Below, piece after piece: positions 22,190 to 32,329 of a stretch of 64,000 bases of DNA. The position numbers and the translations under genes were made by a program. Position 1 is the first letter of the stretch. Each line of letters opens with the position of its first letter. Source of the DNA: Micromussa lordhowensis (lineage: Eukaryota; Cnidaria; Anthozoa; Scleractinia; Lobophylliidae); NCBI GenBank assembly GCA_964020085.1, contig OZ026600.1, positions 13,720,635 through 13,784,634 on the forward strand, read 5' to 3'. The notes beneath the pieces are model-generated. The model did not search any database and had not been told where the DNA came from. It saw only the letters and a program-made list of their open reading frames with translations.

Positions 22190-23236
22190 CTTTGTTTGGT
22201 ACATGGAACGTTAGAACTATGTACAAGGTAGAAAAGGCTGCACAGATCGCTGCCGAGATGACCACATACAAGCTTTCAATCCTAGGCATTTGCTAGACCA
22301 GATGGATCGAGTCTGGGTACATAAGGCTGTCAACTGGAGAGACTGTTGTTTACTCAGGCCATGATCATGCCAACACTCCACACAAAGAGGGGGTAGGTTT
22401 TATGCTGACCCCACAAGCGGTCAAGTCACTCATAAGCTGGAATCCAGTATCATTTAGAATCATCATGCCCAGATTCCACACCAAGATCGGAAAAGCCACC
22501 TTCATCAAGTGCTAAGCACCTACAAACAAAGCTGATACTGATACAAAAGCTGCCTTCTACGAGAAGTTACAGGGTGTCATGGATGGAGTAGCCAACAAAG
22601 ATCTGCTACTGTTCCTGGGAGATCTTAATGCCACGGAGGGGAAGGATAACCAGTTTTGAGACAGTTATGGGAAAAAATGGTACTGGGAAAATGAACGAGA
22701 ATGGAGAGCTGTTTGCTGACTTCTGTCCCTTTAACAAGCTAGTAATTGGAGGTAGTGTTTTCCCCCACAAGAAGGTACACGAGACAACATGGGTTTCTCT
22801 TGATAACAAGACCGAGAACAAAATTGACAACATCTGTATAGCATCAAAGTTCAGAAGGTCTTTGTTGGATGTTAGAGTAAAGACAGGGGCAGATGTGGCT
22901 TCTGAACACCACTTTCTTGTGGGCAGAGGTCGTTTGAAGCTGAAAAATTATCATACTAGATCAGAGAAGACAAGCCACAAGTACAACATCAAGATCCTGA
23001 AGGATGTGGAAACAAACTGGTTCAAGCTTACCTTGTCCAATAAGTACCATGCACTCACAAGTCTTCAAGAGGGAAGAGAAGAGCAATACAGTAGTCAACC
23101 AAGCATGGCAGAGCATGAAAAATGCTTGGAGAGAGACGTGCAAGGAAATGTTAGGAAGCCTAAACAGCATAAGGCCTATGTTAGCATAGATAATCTGAAG
23201 AAGATAGAAGCTAGAAAGAAGGACAAGATGTGTTGA
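22190..23236 (+). pseudogene. LINE-1 endonuclease domain, broken
   Basis: The apurinic/apyrimidinic-type endonuclease reads from GTWNVRTM through a frame with stops to 22628. From there an open part runs to 23236 with MNENGELFADFCPFNKLVIG, VFPHKKVHETTWVSLDN, the KIDNICI strand and GADVASEHHFLVGR, where the usual catalytic SDH is replaced by SEH. The loss of the Asp suggests that nicking activity would be impaired. It would nick target DNA for reverse transcription. Confidence 0.75.
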
Positions 23237-23465
23237 ATCGTAGCAGAACAAGAGACAAGAAAACGAAAGCCTGGGCCATGTACTCTATAGCCAACAGAGA
23301 GGTAGAGCAAAGCATCAGAAAAAGTGAAGGAACTTCGTGGATGACCTTGCAAGACAGACATAAAACAGCAGGCAAAGGTGATTTGAAAGATCTTTATTCC
23401 ATCACCAGAACACTGGCAGGTGTTAGAAAGACCACAGACAGACCTGTTTGAGCCGAAAGAGAGAT

Positions 23466-24389
23466 AAGCAGGCTGGGTTTCAGAAGGAAATGTCGTGTAC
23501 AGATCACATTGCCACCTCGAGGATCATCTTGGAGCAGTCACTCAAGTGGAACTCTTCTGTCTACACGACCTTCATCGACTTCTAGAAGGCTTTAGACAGT
23601 GTCAACAGGAACGTGTTGTGGAAACTATTATGTCATTACGGCATCCCTGAGAAGTACGTCACCCTTATACAGAAGAACTACGACAACTGCAGCTGCCCAG
23701 TCATCCACAATGGAGTCCTTTCAGAACTGATTGAGATGCTTAGCAGAGTACGCCAGGGATGTTTGTTGTTGCCCTTTCAGTTCTTCCTGGTCATTGACTG
23801 GATAATGAGGCAGATGATGGAGAAATATCGCGATGGCATACAGCGGACCCTCGTGACTCGGCTAGAAGACATAGACTTTAATGACGATGTTGCTTTGCTC
23901 TCACACAATCACCAGGACATGAAATCCAAGCTAACATGGATAGGAATGATCTCAGCAAAGACTGGTCTTAGGGTCAACAAATTGAAGACAAAGGGATGAG
24001 GATTAACACCACAAACACAGACAGGCTAGAACTAGATGGGGAAGAAATCAATGAGGCGGAAGACTTTGCCTACGTTGGCAGCAACATCAGCAAGGATGGC
24101 AGGTCTGATCGGAAACATTAAATTGAGGATCAGGAAAGCGAGAACTGCTTTCATAATCTTGAGTCCTGTGTGGAAATCTATAACAATCTCCAAAAAGACG
24201 AAGCTACAGATACTTACCAACGTGAAATTCCTCCCCTTGTATGGGACAGGGGCATGGAGAGTAACAAAAGCAACCTCCAACAAATTGCAGTCTTTTGTCA
24301 ACAAATGCTTACAGACATGAAATGAAGATTTGTGAGTAGGAACTGAACAGGAACAAATCAACATCCAGAAAAAAAGGTGCAAGTGGGGT
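23466..24389 (+). pseudogene. LINE-1 reverse transcriptase, broken
   Basis: About 100 residues expected between the endonuclease linker and the RT are missing near 23450. RT motif A (TTFIDF, then a TAG at about 23583, then KALDSVN) and the block LLCHYGIPEKYVTLIQKNYD are visible, as are RVRQGCLL and the catalytic strand DIDFNDDVALLSH at about 23869-23907, where FADD has become FNDD. A C-terminal zinc-like region in shifting frames continues to about 24389 and then stops abruptly against the tandem repeat. Confidence 0.75.
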
Positions 24390-24400
24390 TGAAGGGAAGT

Positions 24401-24780
24401 GATGGGGCGAGAGTTCGCCATGAGAAATAAGGAAAGTGATGGGGCGAGAGTTCGCCATGAGAAAGAGGAAAGTGATGGGGCGAGAGTTCGCTATGAGAAA
24501 TAGAACAAAGTGATGGGGCGAGAGTTCGCCATGAGAAATAGGGAAAGTGATGGGGCGAGAGTTCGCCATGAGAAATAGGAAAAAGTGATGGGGCGAGAGT
24601 TCGCTATGAGAAATAGAACAAAATGATGGGGCGAGAGTTCGCCATGAGAAAAGGAAAGGAAAGTGATGAGGTGAGAATTCACTTTGAAAATTAAAAAAAA
24701 GGAGAAAGAAATGTATGAGGATTCTCCATGAAAATAAAAAGGAAAAGAAATGGGCGAGAGCTCGCCTTAGGACGGAGGGG
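24401..24780. repeat. Minisatellite of about 37-bp units with a palindromic core
   Basis: Seven clean units begin GATGGGGCGAGAGTTCGC (24401, 24438, 24474, 24512, 24549, 24587 and 24625; spacing 36-40). Progressively decayed copies follow to about 24780, and a lone core sits at 24944. The core GGCGAGAGTTCGCC is an inverted repeat (5-base stem, 4-base loop), and one late copy reads GGCGAGAGCTCGCC, a perfect palindrome. On the minus strand the array gives a repetitive 'MANSRPITF'-type open frame that is probably not a gene. Confidence 0.9.
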
Positions 24781-25028
24781 GGTGTTCCCCATACAATACA
24801 TAAATAAAAATGAAATTGGAAAATAAAATAAATAAATAAATAAAAATTGGAAAATGGAAAAGGGAAATTCGAGTCTTTCGGCAATGCAGTGGAAGTTTTT
24901 CGATAATGCAATGAAAATCTGTGTTTTTTTTTTTCTGTAATGCAATGGGGCGAGAGTTCGCTAAAACAAAAGAAACTTCGTGAGTTGATGTTCGTATAAT
25001 CTGACTCTTCCCTTATTTGCTCTCCTAG

Positions 25029-25565
25029 ACTCTAAAGGAAAAGTTTGGTCATTTACAAAAGTCTCTTGAGGAGTTGACGAAACTCTCTGTGGCCTCTGTG
25101 ATAAGGAAGATGCTCGATTATGCGGCACGACCGCTTTCAGAGTTTAACAAGTACGAGGCGATTGATATTCTGGAGACCCTTCAGAATACCTCCAGGGATA
25201 ATCAGGATGAGAAACGCGATTTCTACCGCCTTGTGTATCAGACAGCCAGGGCAAAGGTAGACCTCCCAAAGGAACATTTTCGCGCTTTGGTTCTGCGCCT
25301 CCTCGGGGACAAAGACCATACGAAAGTGTACGAGGCGGTTGCGAAGGTGGAGAAAGCGATGACTGGGAGAAGCCCGTCGTCTGAATCTTCTTACCGTGAA
25401 CGTGGTGATGCCCCATATAGAGGTCGTGGCTGGAGAAGTGGCGCTCCCGTCCAATGTTATTTTTGTGGAAAGTATGGCCACATTATGGCAAGGTGTTATG
25501 CAAGGAGGGGTGCACAGCAGAGGCCCTCAGCAACCCGAGGTCGTGCTAAAGATAACAAGTTCTGA
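25029..25565 (+). CDS. YR-1 gag-like protein with a zinc knuckle
   Basis: The frame is open from an acceptor-like site (CTCTCCTAG at 25020-25028), so the true start may lie on an upstream exon. An in-frame start inside the frame would give a shorter protein. The N-terminal two thirds is helical and charged (FGHLQKSLEELTKL, later FRALVLRLLGDKD). An arginine/glycine-rich linker and one CCHC knuckle (CYFCGKYGHIMARC) lie near the C terminus, followed by a basic tail. It would package the element's RNA. No stop interrupts it, but an N-terminal section may be missing. Confidence 0.7.
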   Translation, partial: TLKEKFGHLQKSLEELTKLSVASVIRKMLDYAARPLSEFNKYEAIDILETLQNTSRDNQDEKRDFYRLVYQTARAKVDLPKEHFRALVLRLLGDKDHTKVYEAVAKVEKAMTGRSPSSESSYRERGDAPYRGRGWRSGAPVQCYFCGKYGHIMARCYARRGAQQRPSATRGRAKDNKF

Positions 25566-26105
25566 TAGGTGTACTAAACCACTGAAGCGCATGAAAGGAA
25601 AACAAGTTGTAATAACAGTGATAATCATGTTAATAACAAGTTCAACGAGCGCAATAAACATTTGAAACTTGTCCGGTTTCTTTTTTTTTTTTTTCTCGAT
25701 TTAATGCGATTCTTAAGTGGTATTCGGTTAGTATCGCCTTTACAAGGGTAGGTGGAGGGATCAGTAACACCTGCCTATAACACTTATTTGTTTCCCTTCT
25801 GTTCTCGCACATTGTTGTTGTTACCTGTACTGTAGTCACAGAGAGTTGAGAGTTTTGAAAACGGGGTATCTCAAACCCTCCCGGTCATACTGGGTCAAGA
25901 CTGTCCTCTCTCTGCTGGCTTCTACGGGGTTCTTTAAAAAAAAATCCTTTTTTCCCCTTAGGCAACATTCTGGTCATGGGGAAAACATGACAACTTTGAT
26001 AACTTTATCAACAACTTTGGTGATCGCGCAGGTGCGATACAGTGGATAGACGTAAGGGGGAACCCCGTATCGGTCAGCAGTGAGGGGACAGAAAATGACC
26101 ACCTG

Positions 26106-28213
26106 ATGCAGAAAACTCGACTGGTTGAGAATGGAGAAATTATCGGGCATGTCGAAGAGTTGCTATTTCGGGATCCTGATACTTTTGTGGCGGGGGAACT
26201 TCACAAACGCATAACCCAGTGGACAGAAATCGCGAAACTTGCTCCTTCATCACACCAGGAGGAGGTCTTGTCTTGGATTGGGAATAAGGTGTCGATATTC
26301 CCATATTTCAAACACTTTAAGGGAACGTTCAAGGGGGAACATTACGATTCCGACCGGCCACCCCACAGATTGTTTAAAATAATGTATCTTGTAAACAGTT
26401 TGGGGAGTTTGTCAGGACGACACTTTTAAGTCGTCTAAGAACTGGTGCGATCTCTTTGGTGGGTAAGGTTGGCCAAGTAACCCCGCCCCAAATTGTACTA
26501 CCGTTGACGGTTGAGCCATCAAAGCCGAGATTGTGTCATGATGCGCGGTACCTAAACTTGTGGATGCTAGAGAAGCCTTTCACCCTGGATAGGGTGACAG
26601 ATTTGCCTCGGTATGTTTTCAAGGACTCTTATCAGACCGTCCTTGACGACAAATCTGGATACGACCACCTTTTGCTGTCGGAAGAAAGTCGTACATATTT
26701 CGGAATCCAGTGGGGTGGTTGGTACTTTACATATAACTCCCTACCGTTTGGCCGGAAGATCTCCCCTTATGTGTATCATTCGACGGGCCTTATGGCGTCT
26801 AATTTTCTGCGCTCGTTGGGGATCCCATGTCTCCTATATATTGATGATAGGCATAATGGTCAACTCCAGGTGCCACTTAACAAAGGGGAATATGGTACCC
26901 TACACTCTGCAGATGAGCGTAATTTGGCGGCGGCCAAATCAGCAGTATTTCTTGTGGCGTTCTAGTTGGTACGTTTGGGATATTTTCTGGGCCTAACGAA
27001 GTCAATCTTAACCCCCCAAAAGATGGTCCCTTATCTTGGCTTTCTCGCGGACTCCAGTAGGGAAGTTTTCCACCTGATCCCGGACAAAAAGCGCAAGTTC
27101 CTAGAGCTGATCCGAGAGACATTAGGCTCGAGTTATGTTTCGGTCAAGACACTTCAACGTTTGGTCGGCAAGTGCGTCTCCTTTTCCCTGGTTGTTCCAG
27201 CAGCGCGTCTGTTTACTAGAGAGATGTCGGCAGCAATCTCAAGGGGTATGCGCACAATGAAACCAATTGCGATCCGGGGTGCACTGCGCGATGAGATCGC
27301 CCATTGGTTATTTCTAGAAGGGTGGGATGACCCTCTACCTTGGCGCGAAGAGAAACATCTTCAGATTAACATAGCAACGGATGCCTCTCAAACCGGATGG
27401 GGTGGGGTCATCTCTACGCCTGTGAAGCAGGAGGCATCTGATTATTGGTCAAAGGATGAGATGATGCTGGATATCGCGACAAGGGAAGCCATGGCAGTGG
27501 ATAAGGTCTTACAAGCATTTAAACATCTTGTCACAAATTGTCGCGTCGATGTCATGATTGACAACCAGGCAGTCATGCATGCGTGGACTAATCAAGGAGG
27601 CAAAAGTCATGATTTGAACGAGGCTATCAAGGCATTATTTTTTACCACGGTGGACCTGAATCTATTATTACGCATGTTGTACGTCCCGTCACGGGAAAAC
27701 CCGGCGGATCCCCCTTCTCGCAGGCTATCTTCTTTGGACTACACACTAACACCGGAGACCTGGAGTGAGGTACAACGGGTCTTTGGCGGTCTGAATGGCC
27801 ACTCCTGTGATTTGATGGCCCTAGATTCAAATGCTATGACTGACAAACAAGGGAATCATCTTCCCCATTTTACGCCGTGGCCCTCGCCATGCTCGATTGG
27901 GGTGAATCTGTTTGCACAAGATTTGATGAAGTTCTCTTCTGTTATGCAGCGTCCATATGTTTTCCCGCCAAATGTCTTAGTCGGCCCAGTCTTGCGTTTT
28001 CTCCAGTCTCACCGACAGCCATGCACGCTTGTGGCTTTGGATACATACCCAAGGAAGTATTGGTGGCCGTTTTTACAATGTATCTCCAGAAAAACGCAAA
28101 AGATGGCAGATCTAGGTGATTCGCATGCTTTGTTAATCCCTACGAAGGAAGGTTGGAACAATGAAGTCAAGATCCCAGGGGAACTGTGGGCTTTTCAGAT
28201 AGCTTTTGAGTAG
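26106..28213 (+). pseudogene. YR-1 reverse transcriptase-RNase H, broken
   Basis: The RT begins in a first frame to 26429 and shifts at about 26385. It continues from 26456 with PRLCHDARYLNLW, LDDKSGYDHLLLSEE (motif A) and a YIDDRHNGQ catalytic strand (about 26838). One in-frame TAG at 26963 precedes a long open part from 26966. That part carries GYFLGLTKSILTP, the RNase H block ATDASQTGWGGVIS with its second acidic residue in IATREAMAVDK and third in IDNQAVMHAW, and the C-terminal region FTPWPSPCSIGVNLFAQDL, YVFPPNVLVGPVLRF typical of YR retroelements. The catalytic Asp residues survive. An acceptor-like CCCCTTAG at 25963 may start its exon. Confidence 0.83.
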
Positions 28214-28427
28214 AACTCATAGCAGTGACATTGCTTTAGAATTGCTTGTAAATATTTAATTGGACTGGGGAAGCCCCGACATGTGGGGGGATCCCTCATT
28301 AGAGTCATAAGCTGTTTTTTTCTTTTTCTTCTTTAGCTTCAATTGATCCAATGTAATAACTATAACATGTAGGAAATAAAACGTTCCTTTCATAGACTAC
28401 AAACGTCTCGCCTTTCTTTCCCCTTAG

Positions 28428-29786
28428 GAACTTCCTGTTGTTGCTAAGTTGTTTACGCTATCCGTCAGATGCCCGACTTGTTCCCATGCAAATGACCAGG
28501 ATTTTAGATTCTGTCAAAGGTGTGGCTATAATCGGCAAGTCTTGACAAAAGCGAATGTCAAAAAAGTTAATGTCGATTTGGAGTGCATTGATCAACGTTT
28601 ACGGCAGCTAATGGACTTTGACCGTGCTACTAGCTATGCTAAACAGAAAGACTCGTTACAAAAAGAGTTTGAAAGCTTTCTGGCCTCACTTCCGGGACAT
28701 GTCACTTTGGCCACTGTGACCCCGCGTGATGTTTGTCGTTTCCTTATTTTTAAGGATAAGGATGGCAAAACGCAGATTCACCGCAATGGTTGCGACCATA
28801 TCGGCAAAAAGGGACGATTTTCGTGTGGATGCGCAATACGTTTATCTTACAAAACGATTGACTCTTATATCGGTAAGTTACGGGCCATTCTTCACTCTAT
28901 TGGACGAGATGGCGAGTGGGACAAGCGCCTAGGCCTTGGTAACCCGGCGTCTGACAAATCCGTCAAAGATTTCCTGAGGCTGGTAACCGCAGAACAACTG
29001 CAGGCCCGTATAACACCGAAACAGGCTGCGCCGTTCTTTGTTGACAAATTGACACAATTATGTTTGCACTTAGAAAGAAAACTGCAAGGGTCTAACAAGG
29101 CGATTGACAGATTCATCATAGCTCGCGACCAAGCATATTTTAAGCTGGCCTTCTTTAGTGGAGATCGGCCAGGGGATTTGGGACAGATTAAAGTTCCTGA
29201 AATCCTTCGTTTCCCCAATGATGACGGGCTTCTCTTTAACCACATTTGGGGGAAGACGTTGAGGGATGGGGATGAAAATGTGTTTGGGGTTAGAAGAAAT
29301 GCGCAAGCGGAAATCTGCCCTATTCGAGGCATTGAGTGCTACATGGAAGTGACTCGTGATATGAGGGTAGATTTAACGTGTGGCTACCTTTTCCGCCCAG
29401 TTACACCAGATTTGGGTATAAAAGACGCCCCCTTTTCCTCCTCCGCAGCCGAATCACGGTTAAAGAGCTATCTTAAAGAAATGAGTGCGGATAACGGTGA
29501 GACGCTCCACGGTTTCCGGTCAGGCTGTGCAATTACCCTGGCCCTTACCGGTGCGGACCTGGCTGAAATCATGGATCACGTGGGATGGTCAAGGCGCCAC
29601 ACAGCGTTGTACTACATGCAACTAGCGAAAGTCTTAAATCCAGCAGGGGCCTCGGCAAGGCTCGCCTCGAGTGTTGGCTCCGAGCCATCTGCCTCCTGGC
29701 AGGACATTAATGAGCTAAAACGTTTTGTGTGTGCCTTCCCTGCAACCAATCAGGGGAAAAGAACCTACGCGGAAGAGTGCCTGTGA
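28428..29786 (+). CDS. YR-1 tyrosine recombinase, open reading frame intact
   Basis: The frame is open from an acceptor-like TTTCCCCTTAG (28417-28427) to TGA at 29784-29786, and no ATG occurs near its start, so it is probably an exon of a spliced message. Numbering from codon 28449, an N-terminal zinc ribbon is C8-x2-C11 and C22-x2-C25, and a Cys/His cluster C115, H117, C126, C128 follows. The catalytic set is R240 (SGDRPGDL), H354 and R357 (LHGFRSG), H377 (HVGWS) and a Tyr at 388-389 (TALYYMQ). This is the R-H-R-H-Y set of tyrosine recombinases that insert circular element cDNA. It is the best preserved enzyme in the window. Confidence 0.88.
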   Translation, partial: ELPVVAKLFTLSVRCPTCSHANDQDFRFCQRCGYNRQVLTKANVKKVNVDLECIDQRLRQLMDFDRATSYAKQKDSLQKEFESFLASLPGHVTLATVTPRDVCRFLIFKDKDGKTQIHRNGCDHIGKKGRFSCGCAIRLSYKTIDSYIGKLRAILHSIGRDGEWDKRLGLGNPASDKSVKDFLRLVTAEQLQARITPKQAAPFFVDKLTQLCLHLERKLQGSNKAIDRFIIARDQAYFKLAFFSGDRPGDLGQIKVPEILRFPNDDGLLFNHIWGKTLRDGDENVFGVRRNAQAEICPIRGIECYMEVTRDMRVDLTCGYLFRPVTPDLGIKDAPFSSSAAESRLKSYLKEMSADNGETLHGFRSGCAITLALTGADLAEIMDHVGWSRRHTALYYMQLAKVLNPAGASARLASSVGSEPSASWQDINELKRFVCAFPATNQGKRTYAEECL

Positions 29787-29987
29787 GGTACGATGAAAAT
29801 CTACCTCCCAGAGTTAGGGAATTGGATCGGGGTTTAGTTTTGGGGAGTTATGATTTGGTTCAGGAAGAGGGATGCCTCTCTTTTGACGGCCCAACGTTGG
29901 TCTCCTTAGGTGGCTGTTTAGTATTGGGGAGGAGCCCATCGTTGACCGGGTAGATAGAAACAGACTTAGTGACATTAAGTAACAGGA

Positions 29988-30052
29988 GCCAAATTTATCC
30001 CCAATCTTATTGCGGTACGACAATGGACGCAGTGTTGGATAGTTTACTATTC
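29988..30052 (+). repeat. YR-1 split direct repeat, B1 copy
   Basis: Sixty-five bases from GCCAAATTTATCCCC to GTTTACTATTC, identical to 30262-30326. It lies about 200 bases after the recombinase stop, as expected for B1 in the A1-genes-B1-A2-B2 arrangement. Confidence 0.85.
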
Positions 30053-30261
30053 ACACTGCATACATTAAAGTGACGCATATAAAACCAACACATGTGAATA
30101 AATTATCACTTTGGCTCAACTGCAGCACGGGGAGGGATCGTGCGGGTACGGGGCGACGAGGTGCTTACGGGCAAGCCCTGGGAACTAATGCTAGACTAGT
30201 TATCTTTCCCTCCCTCCCACCCTTACTTTTCTTTTTCCCACACTGTGACCGTTGTCGCGTC

Positions 30262-30326
30262 GCCAAATTTATCCCCAATCTTATTGCGGTACGACAATGG
30301 ACGCAGTGTTGGATAGTTTACTATTC
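30262..30326 (+). repeat. YR-1 split direct repeat, B2 copy
   Basis: Identical to 29988-30052. The 209 bases between the copies (with a GC-rich core near 30125-30180) would contain A2. The Gypsy gag frame on the minus strand begins within about 20 bases to the right, so this marks the element's right end. Confidence 0.85.
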
Positions 30327-30334
30327 TTTGTAAT

Positions 30335-30605
30335 GCCACAAACGGGCCGGTCACAATCATTTCATTTTTCAATGAACCAAATTCGCACGTAGCAGTGAGA
30401 GTGTGAAGTGCCTTGGTATAAGCATTGATTGACTCGGAAAACTCTTGATTTCGGTTATTGAATCTGTAGGGTTTGTAGATTAGATTTGTTTTGCCAATAC
30501 AATGGGTGTTCCATAGATCCAGAACAGTTTCAATGTCCTGTTTTGCCTCTTCAGTGCGAAAGGGCAAGCAGTTGTGGAATTCAAGAATTTCGGGGCCTAT
30601 ACATT
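30335..30605 (-). pseudogene. Gypsy gag, middle part
   Basis: On the minus strand the run begins with the frame CIGPEILEFHNCLPFRTEE, then VLDLWNTHCIGKTNLIY, FNNRNQEFSESINAYTKALH and CEFGSLKNEMI, a style of gag common in Gypsy elements of aquatic invertebrates (recalled). It stops exactly where YR-1 begins. It joins, in order, to the gag start at 32087-32326 on one side and the zinc-knuckle piece ending at 21836 on the other. Confidence 0.8.
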
Positions 30606-32086
30606 GTTTATGTTAAGAGCAGTATTTGATTTACCATAGTTATGGAGTTTCAGCAACATCAGGCAACTGAATGGGCTGACTTTGGGACAGAAACACTTGC
30701 TTTGGGATTGAAAGTATCAAAGTCTTGACTTACAGTCATTGGCCTGTGTCGGGCACCTTCTACTCCTAAACAGCATCTCTGCTCACAGACAATGTCCTTT
30801 CTCTTGATGATTTTAATTGTGCTCTTATACAATGTACAACCTGATGGAGGTACAAGGATGGGTGCAAACTAAATGATCTTCTGGATATTTACAACTTTTC
30901 TAAACTGATATATGAAGCTACTCAAACTGAAAAGACTTCCACAACACTTTTTGATCTTATTCTGACCAACAATTCAAGGGGGACTTTAAAAACTGGAGTT
31001 GTTGATGTTCAGATCAGCGACCACTCTTTAATTGATGCTGTCCTCCGAGCTTCAGCACCCTGTTTGTGGTCTCGAAAAATTTGCTTTAGAAGCATGAAAA
31101 ATTACAACAAAGACATGTTCTTGAATAATTTGCATGTGACACCTTCTTACATAATGAAGTCCTTAATGACCATGCCCTAATTAAACACTTCCAAATAAGA
31201 GGAAATCAGCTACTAATTATAACCAAGGAATGAAGGATAAGCATTTGAAATAAAAACAAGTTGAGGAGACAATTTATAAAAATATCGAACAGACTCTAAT
31301 TACGCAGCATTCAAACTGGTGAGGAATAGGTGTACCTCATTAAGACATAAGGCCATAGGAGGCTTTCTCATTAAGAAATCTCAAGTGGAAAATCCATGAG
31401 AGTTTTGGAATGTATATTGGCCATTCCTACATTCAAAGAAACATAAGCATCCAAATGATATAACAAGAAGAAGGCACAGTGATTACAAACAAGAAAATGA
31501 TTGAATGCATTTTAATTGATTGCTTTGTTAACATTGCAAGAGGCTTAAATGAGATCACAGGTGAATAAGGAGAAGATTTTGGCATCCATCCAAGCATAGT
31601 TGATATTCACGACAATACTGAGCAGCCTGACAGAGATGGTTTGACCTTTTAACCAACAAACAAAGATCAAGTTGATCACCCCCAAGTCATCTCATCACGA
31701 TATGCTGCCACCATGCTTTACCAAGGATTCACTAAAGTAATATCCGCTCTGCATTATCAGCATAATGCACAGTATCCACAGTATCTCAGAGATCTGTGGA
31801 CTATTTTATGTGAGGAACTGATATCCCCACCCTTCCTAAACATTGCACTACCACTTATGGCTTGAATTCCTTTACTTACACAGTGAGATTAAGAGTTATT
31901 TCCTATCTTAATGACTTTATTAAAAACAATTCGACAACATGAATTTATTGGGTAATTGTAATTTCTTCTAAGTTAATTTTTTTTTTTCAAAATACATAGT
32001 GTTAATTTATTTTAGATTTTAATTTTCTCAGAAATACTAATCAAAATCCAAGATAAAATTAAGTTTTTTTGTATGTATGCATGTAT
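30606..32086 (+). mobile_element. CR1/L2-like LINE fragment in the Gypsy gag (LINE-3)
   Basis: Plus-strand coding with stops and frameshifts reads as the C-terminal half of a LINE endonuclease and the linker to the RT. Seen are a degraded GDFNC-like strand near 30800, LNDLLDIYNFSKLIYEATQT with TTLFDLILTNNSRG, the catalytic-type ISDHSLID block at about 31012, and MKNYNKDMFLNNL. Linker blocks such as MIECILIDCFVNIARG follow to about 31560. The RT itself is missing. The fragment interrupts the Gypsy gag. Its ends are set by the gag pieces and could be off by tens of bases. Confidence 0.6.
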
Positions 32087-32326
32087 GAAGGTCACTACAT
32101 GAAACTTGCTTTCCTTTCCATTTAGGTTTGTGATTGTTTCATACGCATCCCAAACTTGCTTCAATTTTTTCCAGTTCTTGGCAAAATTTCCTTTCAAGTG
32201 GAGGCAAGATGGTGGAGGAAAATTTGAAGTAAAAGTGGATGATGGACCTTGAATTTGTGCAGTAGAGGCTTCATTGTTGGTACCTTCTGTCGGCATTTCC
32301 AAGTCTGTGAAAACTCTCAGAATCAT
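32087..32326 (-). pseudogene. Gypsy gag, N-terminal part
   Basis: Minus-strand frame with FPPPSCLHLKGNFAKNW, KKLKQVWDAYETITNL and a final VVTFIH, which precedes the CIGPEI block of the next piece in intact relatives (recalled). An upstream MILRVFTDLEMPTEGTNNE opening may hold the start codon. No LTR or primer site could be recognised to the right of it. Confidence 0.7.
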
Positions 32327-32329
32327 AAA

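Larger units (their letters stand above)
21837..24389 (+). mobile_element. RTE-like LINE relic (LINE-1 of this window)
   Basis: A non-LTR element, with an endonuclease followed by RT on the plus strand. The endonuclease starts GTWNVRTM (22198). Such ORFs are often mis-named craniofacial development protein 2 in gene sets (recalled, not searched). The left edge is where the Gypsy gag frame stops. The right edge is where recognisable coding gives way to a tandem repeat. RTE-clade assignment rests on motif style and is moderate. Confidence 0.75.
24390..30340 (+). mobile_element. Tyrosine-recombinase retrotransposon, element 1 (YR-1; Ngaro/DIRS-like)
   Basis: The order is gag with CCHC knuckle, RT-RNase H with a conserved C-terminal region, and tyrosine recombinase, all plus strand. 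Two identical 65-bp direct repeats after the recombinase (29988-30052 and 30262-30326) fit the split direct-repeat ends (B1 and B2) of Ngaro-like elements. Such elements integrate through the recombinase and leave no target duplication. The partner A repeats were not found, so the left end is uncertain: the tandem repeat at 24401 may be its 5' region. It separates two parts of the Gypsy gag. Confidence 0.8.
7935..32326 (-). mobile_element. Gypsy (Ty3-like) retrotransposon relic split into five pieces
   Basis: Read right to left, the coding order is gag start (32326-32087), gag middle (about 30605-30335), gag zinc knuckle, protease and RT (21836-20598), RT end and RNase H (15143-14561), integrase zinc finger and core (8716-about 8020). 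The order and strand are those of a single Gypsy element, with five other elements or groups inserted between the pieces. Each piece has frameshifts or stops, and no LTR was identified. The outer limits are those of recognisable coding sequence, not of the original element. That all pieces belong to one copy is inferred from colinearity and from piece edges that abut. Confidence 0.75.

Noticed and set aside
24401..24780. CRISPR-like array of repeats and spacers
   Set aside because: Units are contiguous and near identical, with no unique spacers, and the DNA is eukaryotic with spliced genes.
24309..24911. 200-codon minus-strand open frame with repeated MANSRPITF motifs
   Set aside because: It is produced by the tandem repeat at 24401-24780. 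The periodic peptide has no known domain.
28892..29332. Minus-strand frame inside the tyrosine recombinase
   Set aside because: The plus strand has a full catalytic set over the whole frame. The minus frame has no motif.
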